Assembly (NCBI GenBank): GCA_039545295.1
Contig: BCIK01000002.1
Location: forward strand, 274,706 to 338,705
Direction: 5' to 3'
DNA length: 64,000 nucleotides
From: Udeniomyces pyricola
Lineage: Eukaryota > Basidiomycota > Tremellomycetes > Cystofilobasidiales > Mrakiaceae
The position numbers and the translations under genes are program-made. The notes beneath the pieces were generated by a model. The model did no database searches, had not been told where the DNA came from, and saw only the letters and a list, made by a program, of their open reading frames with translations. Positions 60,168 through 64,000 of the stretch are shown here, in pieces. Position 1 is the first letter of the stretch. Each line of letters starts with the position of its first letter.

Positions 60168-63061
60168 TTATTGAGGATATCGGAAGTCAGGGTGCTCGTC
60201 ACCTTCGCGACCTTGGTCGATCCACTGCTGACGCTCCTCGGGGGTCAGAGCATCTCGGATCTTGTTTAGTCTCTGTAAGAAGAAAAGAAAAAAAAGGCGC
60301 CCGGATATGATGAGAAATGGGAAGAGAGAAGAAGCAAGAGAAAAAAAAAAGTAGAAGCGTACCAAAAAGTTCCACCATTGGATCGAGTACAGGACGACGG
60401 CCGCGCAGATGAAGCTCATCGTGACCGTCGCGCCGAGTTTGTATTTGGGCGCGTCCGTTGAGACGTAAATGCTGGAAAGGGAAAGGACAAGGAGGACAAA
60501 AGTAGGTCATACGATTCAGAGAGAGCAAGGAATGACAGGCATACTTCAGCATGATGTTCATTCATCGACACATTTTAAGGAGTACGTGGCACGTAGAGCG
60601 GGAACTGACTTGGATGCGATGAAGCCGGCACAGTTGCCTGTCATAGCGAACCGTTGAGAATAGAGGGAGGAAATGATGAGTGAAGCGTAGGAGAGATGGT
60701 CAGCTGCAGCGAGGTCGACCCGAGGCAAAAGGGAGACTGACCGATGGCTTGTTGGAACCCGATACTAGAGGCTCGCTTGTAGTATGGAGCTGTAGGGTGG
60801 GAGAAGACGAGGGGAAGGGACGGAGTCAACCTGGAATCAGAGCACGCTCGGGATGTCGATGTCGATCGGCCGACGAGGGATCGAGGATCTGAGAAACTTA
60901 GGGTATGGTATCGCTACAAATCACATACCTTGAGAAGATGCCAGGAGTGTGATCTAGACGTTGCAACAACACAGCGAGCAGACGACATGGGGTTAGCCAA
61001 CAACCTGAACGACCACAGGAAGAAATGTGGGTAGTCAACACATGCAGACTCACGTTAAGTCCTACACAGCTGTAGATGCCGGATGCTGCCAGGATGACGG
61101 CCACAAGTCGAGGAGCCAGTGAATCGATGGGTGACAAAAGGATAGCGTAGCCAGCGATGATGATGCAGGCCAGAGGGACCATGAAGACAGAACGTTTTCC
61201 CATTCGGTCGGAGAAGTACGCGACAAGGAGGTAGACACCAGCAGCGAAGAAGTAGACGGGGGCGGTGATGAGCTGAGTCTTCAGAGTGTCGAATCCGAAA
61301 CCTTTAATGATGGCTGATATAGGAAACAAGGGCAGGTTCAGTCTACAGTATCGCCACACCGTGCCGGAAGAAAAGGTCTACGCCAGGGCTGCAAGATAAA
61401 TTGCTGCTCACTGGGGAGGAACGTTGCAAAGCCAAAGCTCGCCACGTTGGCGCAGAGCTGAGCGAAGCCATTGAGGTAGAGCTTGACATCGGTGACGGAT
61501 GCGTAGACTTTGGACCACTCGAACGATTGGTTGCCGTTGTAGATGGCGTTTTGACGGTACCGAATGGCCATGAGCTCCTTGTCTTCTTCAGTGAGATACC
61601 AGCTGCAAGTCGATCGATGGGAGAGTTGAATGAAACCGCAAACGGTGGTCGCCATCAGTCAGTCTTTCTCAGGGGTTCGGCTACGCAGTTCACAGTTCAA
61701 AAACGAAGCACAGCCGAAAGTCCACGCATCAAGAATCAGGTGAACAGCTTCGGACTCACGCAGTCTCAGGCGAGTCTGGCAGAAGCCAGTAGATTGAGCA
61801 TCCAAAGAGGACAGTAATGAGCCCTTCGATGATGAGCAACCACTGCCATCCGGCGCGGCCACCGATGCCGTCCATTCTGAGCAGGCCGAAGGCGACGAGG
61901 CCACCGAATGCACCAGAGAGAGCAGACGCTACGAAAAGGTACGCGACCCGGCGACCTTGCTCCAGGGGCTTGTAGAATTGCTGAGGTACGAGGATGGGTG
62001 GTGGAGTGGTCCAGAATCGGGGAGGGGGGGGGGGCAGAAGTGTTTGAAAAGGGGAGGAAGTCAAGGCAAAAAACGATTGGTCCGGTAATTTAGAAGTTAA
62101 CACAACGTCTTGAGATCGAACAGAGAACATTCATACGCCCGCGATTTGAAACGTACGGAGAGATATAGGGTCAAGCATGGGAACAAGGCGCTTTCGAAAA
62201 GTCCTAGGAGTAATCTGCACACGACGAGGGAGGCGAAAGAGTTCTATATTGATATCAAATATGGGGTGAGGGAATGAAAGGATGTTGGATTGAGTAAGAG
62301 TTAGCCAATCGAGAATCATTATGATGGCTTGAAATCGAGGCAATCGAAGGCTTCAAAGTGTCAAGCGGTTCGATCTAAGACAAATAGTGCCCTTTAGTGA
62401 GTGAGATCAAAAGCTCACCACAAAGCCAGTACACATCGTGATGATTCCCCAGCCCAACATACATCCTGACATGAACACCGAAGGTCGAATCTTCTTCATG
62501 AGAATCGTGCCAGGCCCCTCGGCCAGAACATACGTCAAATAGAACAGCGTGATTGCCTGTCGAAAATAAAATCGAGCAAGTCTCCGCAGGTCAGCCATCG
62601 ATGTGAGTATACGAAGCTAATTCAGTTAGGCAAGGCTGGACTAGTCACAGCCGGAAACCAAAACGGGAGAGCCCGAGAGTCAGTCGGACGACTTACGGTG
62701 TTGAGCTCGTGGCCTTTGAGGTGGGCGGTCTTGGCGAGGCCAGCGGATGCTGCGTTACCAATGTTCGATCTGTCAAGGTATGCCATCTGTAGCAGGGACA
62801 GAAGGTAGTATCAGTGCTGCGCAGCCCAGTACAAGACCAGACAGATCAAAGATCAAAGGGCTTGGGTGAAAGGGAACGAACCAGGAAAATTCCACACATG
62901 ACAGGCGCGATTCTCATGTCGAGCTTGCGTACCAGCCGGCGCTCACGGGCCGGGTCAATGTACAGCTCGTCGTCCTGTTCGCCGACGGGCAAGACATGGG
63001 TCGGTCGGTCTCCGGTCTTGATGTCGTCAAAGGACAATTTGCGTTCGTATTCGGTAGACAT
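60168..63061 (-). CDS. MFS transporter, Dal5 (anion:cation symporter) family
   Basis: This is a plasma-membrane proton symporter for an organic anion (allantoate-, nicotinate-, pantothenate- or vitamin-like substrates). The N-terminus starts MSTEYERKLSFDDIKTGDRP. The ERRLVRKLDMRIAPVMCGIF segment leads into helix 1, and MAYLDRSNIGNAA is the family hallmark. Later exons give AITLFYLTYVLAEGPGTILM, KIRPSVFMSGCMLGWGIITM, YKPLEQGRRVAYLFVASALS, LLIIEGLITVLFGCSIYWLL followed by PDSPETAWYLTEEDKELMA, LNGFAQLCANVASFGFATFL, LITAPVYFFAAGVYLLVA and YFSDRMGKRSVFM. The C-terminus has RDALTPEERQQWIDQ then GDEHPDFRY, the usual Dal5 ending. It is split over about ten exons, not all bounded here. It lies divergent from an FAH-family enzyme 573 bp away. 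Confidence 0.9.
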
Positions 63062-63634
63062 GGGGAAGGGCGATCCGCGGGTGTGTTCTGCGAAAGAGTA
63101 AGGTAAGGGTGACGAAACAAGGACAGAAGCGTTGCGAATGGGATGTGATTAGCCCTGATGGGTAAGCGGCAGGTTGGGATGATTGGTTGAAGTCCTTGAG
63201 TCACACGAGACGTACAGTAGGTCGGTGCGGAGAATAGGGGTTTGATGATGATGGGATGCCTGTTTGAGGACAAGAAGGAGGAGCATTATAAATGGGTACG
63301 GGTACTGGGGAACTGGGCGATAAGCATATGAAACGCTGACCTGATCAGCAGGTCGCGATCGGAATATTCGGAACTCGGCTTGGACGCGCCCTCGGCCTAT
63401 TCGTCGGGCTATTCGAACGGCGGGCAGATAAAAGATCGGCTTAATCGCTCGGTCGATTGATCGTCCCTCTTAAGCCGGCCACGCAAAGTTTGATGCACTC
63501 GGTAATATTTCCTTGGCCTTGAGTTATCGGTTCTCCTCTGATCGTATCCTTCCTGCTCACTTGTCTGCACTCCCTTCATCATTTCCTTCACAAACCACCA
63601 ACCTCATATCCCTCATCTCCAACATCGATTCAAC
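63062..63634. promoter_or_regulatory. divergent promoter region, Dal5-like transporter / FAH-family enzyme
   Basis: No gene is seen. A TATAAA-like sequence occurs at about 63288-63293. C/T-rich sequence precedes the FAH start. The short shared region makes co-regulation of the two genes plausible. Confidence 0.4.
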
Positions 63635-64000
63635 ATGCCAATCCCCGCTGCGGTTCGTCATTTCGCCCGCTCGCGATCATTCACCCCCTCACCCACCGTC
63701 ATTGCTGACCGTCACCCTCTGTCTTCCATTCATCATCTCGCGTCCCGCTATCCCTCTCATCTGTCCTGCAGTCATGGAACCGACTCGTCCGATTCGTCGC
63801 CCTCGAGGATGGTCAGATCCACTTTGGCGAGCCCGTCGATCCTGATGTTGATGGTAAATCCAAACAATTCCCTTGATATCTCTACTAATCTTATTACGAC
63901 CGTACTAGGATCCGTCTTGGCTCACTACATCCTCACTCGAATAACCCCTCCTCCCCTCCCCACCAGTCGGCCTTGCTGCCTTCAACCAGGAAAAGATTGA
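63635..64000 (+). CDS. fumarylacetoacetate hydrolase-family protein, 5' part
   Basis: Exons 63635-63652, 63772-63853 and 63967 onward give MPIPAASWNRLVRFVALEDG, then QIHFGEPVD, DPDVDVGLAAF and NQEKI before the window ends. The opening WNRLVRFVALEDGQIHFGEP is the N-terminal strand pair seen in FAHD/acylpyruvase and 2-hydroxyhepta-dienedioate isomerase-like proteins of fungi. These are metal-dependent C-C bond hydrolases or decarboxylases. The catalytic metal site is outside the window, so the reaction cannot be named. The start exon is only 18 nt, and phases agree at both splice sites. It is divergent from the Dal5-like transporter. Confidence 0.78.
   Translation: MPIPAAVRHFARSRSFTPSPTVIADRHPLSSIHHLASRYPSHLSCSHGTDSSDSSPSRMVRSTLASPSILMLMVNPNNSLDISTNLITTVLGSVLAHYILTRITPPPLPTSRPCCLQPGKD

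Overview
The window is a fungal nuclear contig, most likely from a basidiomycete (a Tremellomycetes- or Pucciniomycotina-type yeast; I cannot resolve which). The grounds are gene density of about one gene per 3.5 kb, many short spliceosomal introns (GTGAGT/GTACGT donors, pyrimidine tracts, CAG/TAG acceptors), and wholly eukaryotic products: Dhh1, a kinesin-14, a Zn2Cys6 regulator, a CSC1/OSCA channel and a Gbp2-like SR/RRM protein. I see no CRISPR array, IS element, rRNA or convincing tRNA. A 51-base N gap lies at 48462-48512.

Layout, left to right: 5' part of KGD2 (2-oxoglutarate dehydrogenase E2, minus, runs off the left edge); a tentative 100-aa orphan (+); dhh1 (+); a Yfh7/uridine-kinase-like P-loop kinase (+); kinesin-14 (+); a Zn2Cys6 transcription factor (minus); a molybdenum sulfite oxidase without a b5 domain (minus); a multi-RRM RNA-binding protein (+); a calmodulin-like EF-hand protein (+); an MFS transporter (minus); a 200-aa tail-anchored orphan (+); a zinc alcohol dehydrogenase (minus); a GPR1/FUN34/YaaH acetate-type permease (+); a CSC1-like channel (+); a Ser/Pro-rich putative nuclear protein (minus); a haem catalase (minus); a Gbp2/Hrb1-like protein (+); a Dal5-family MFS transporter (minus); and the first exons of a fumarylacetoacetate-hydrolase-family enzyme (+, runs off the right edge).

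Most gene models were built by joining exons at canonical splice sites so that phase is kept. For the kinesin, dhh1, CSC1, permease, sulfite oxidase, Zn2Cys6 factor, RRM proteins, P-loop kinase, calmodulin-like and orphan genes the summed exon length is an exact multiple of three.

Functional groupings that the layout suggests: alcohol dehydrogenase and the acetate-type permease share a 1.2-kb divergent promoter region (C2 metabolism); the Dal5-like transporter and the FAH enzyme share a 573-bp divergent promoter region (possible uptake/catabolism pair); catalase and the Gbp2-like gene are also divergent. Nothing here is a large unknown system. The most unusual items are a full-length calmodulin-like protein whose four EF loops all end in Asp, a catalase with Leu-Ser where catalases have Asn-Asn beside the distal pocket, a recurrent architecture of very short start-codon exons, and palindrome-rich gene-free stretches.
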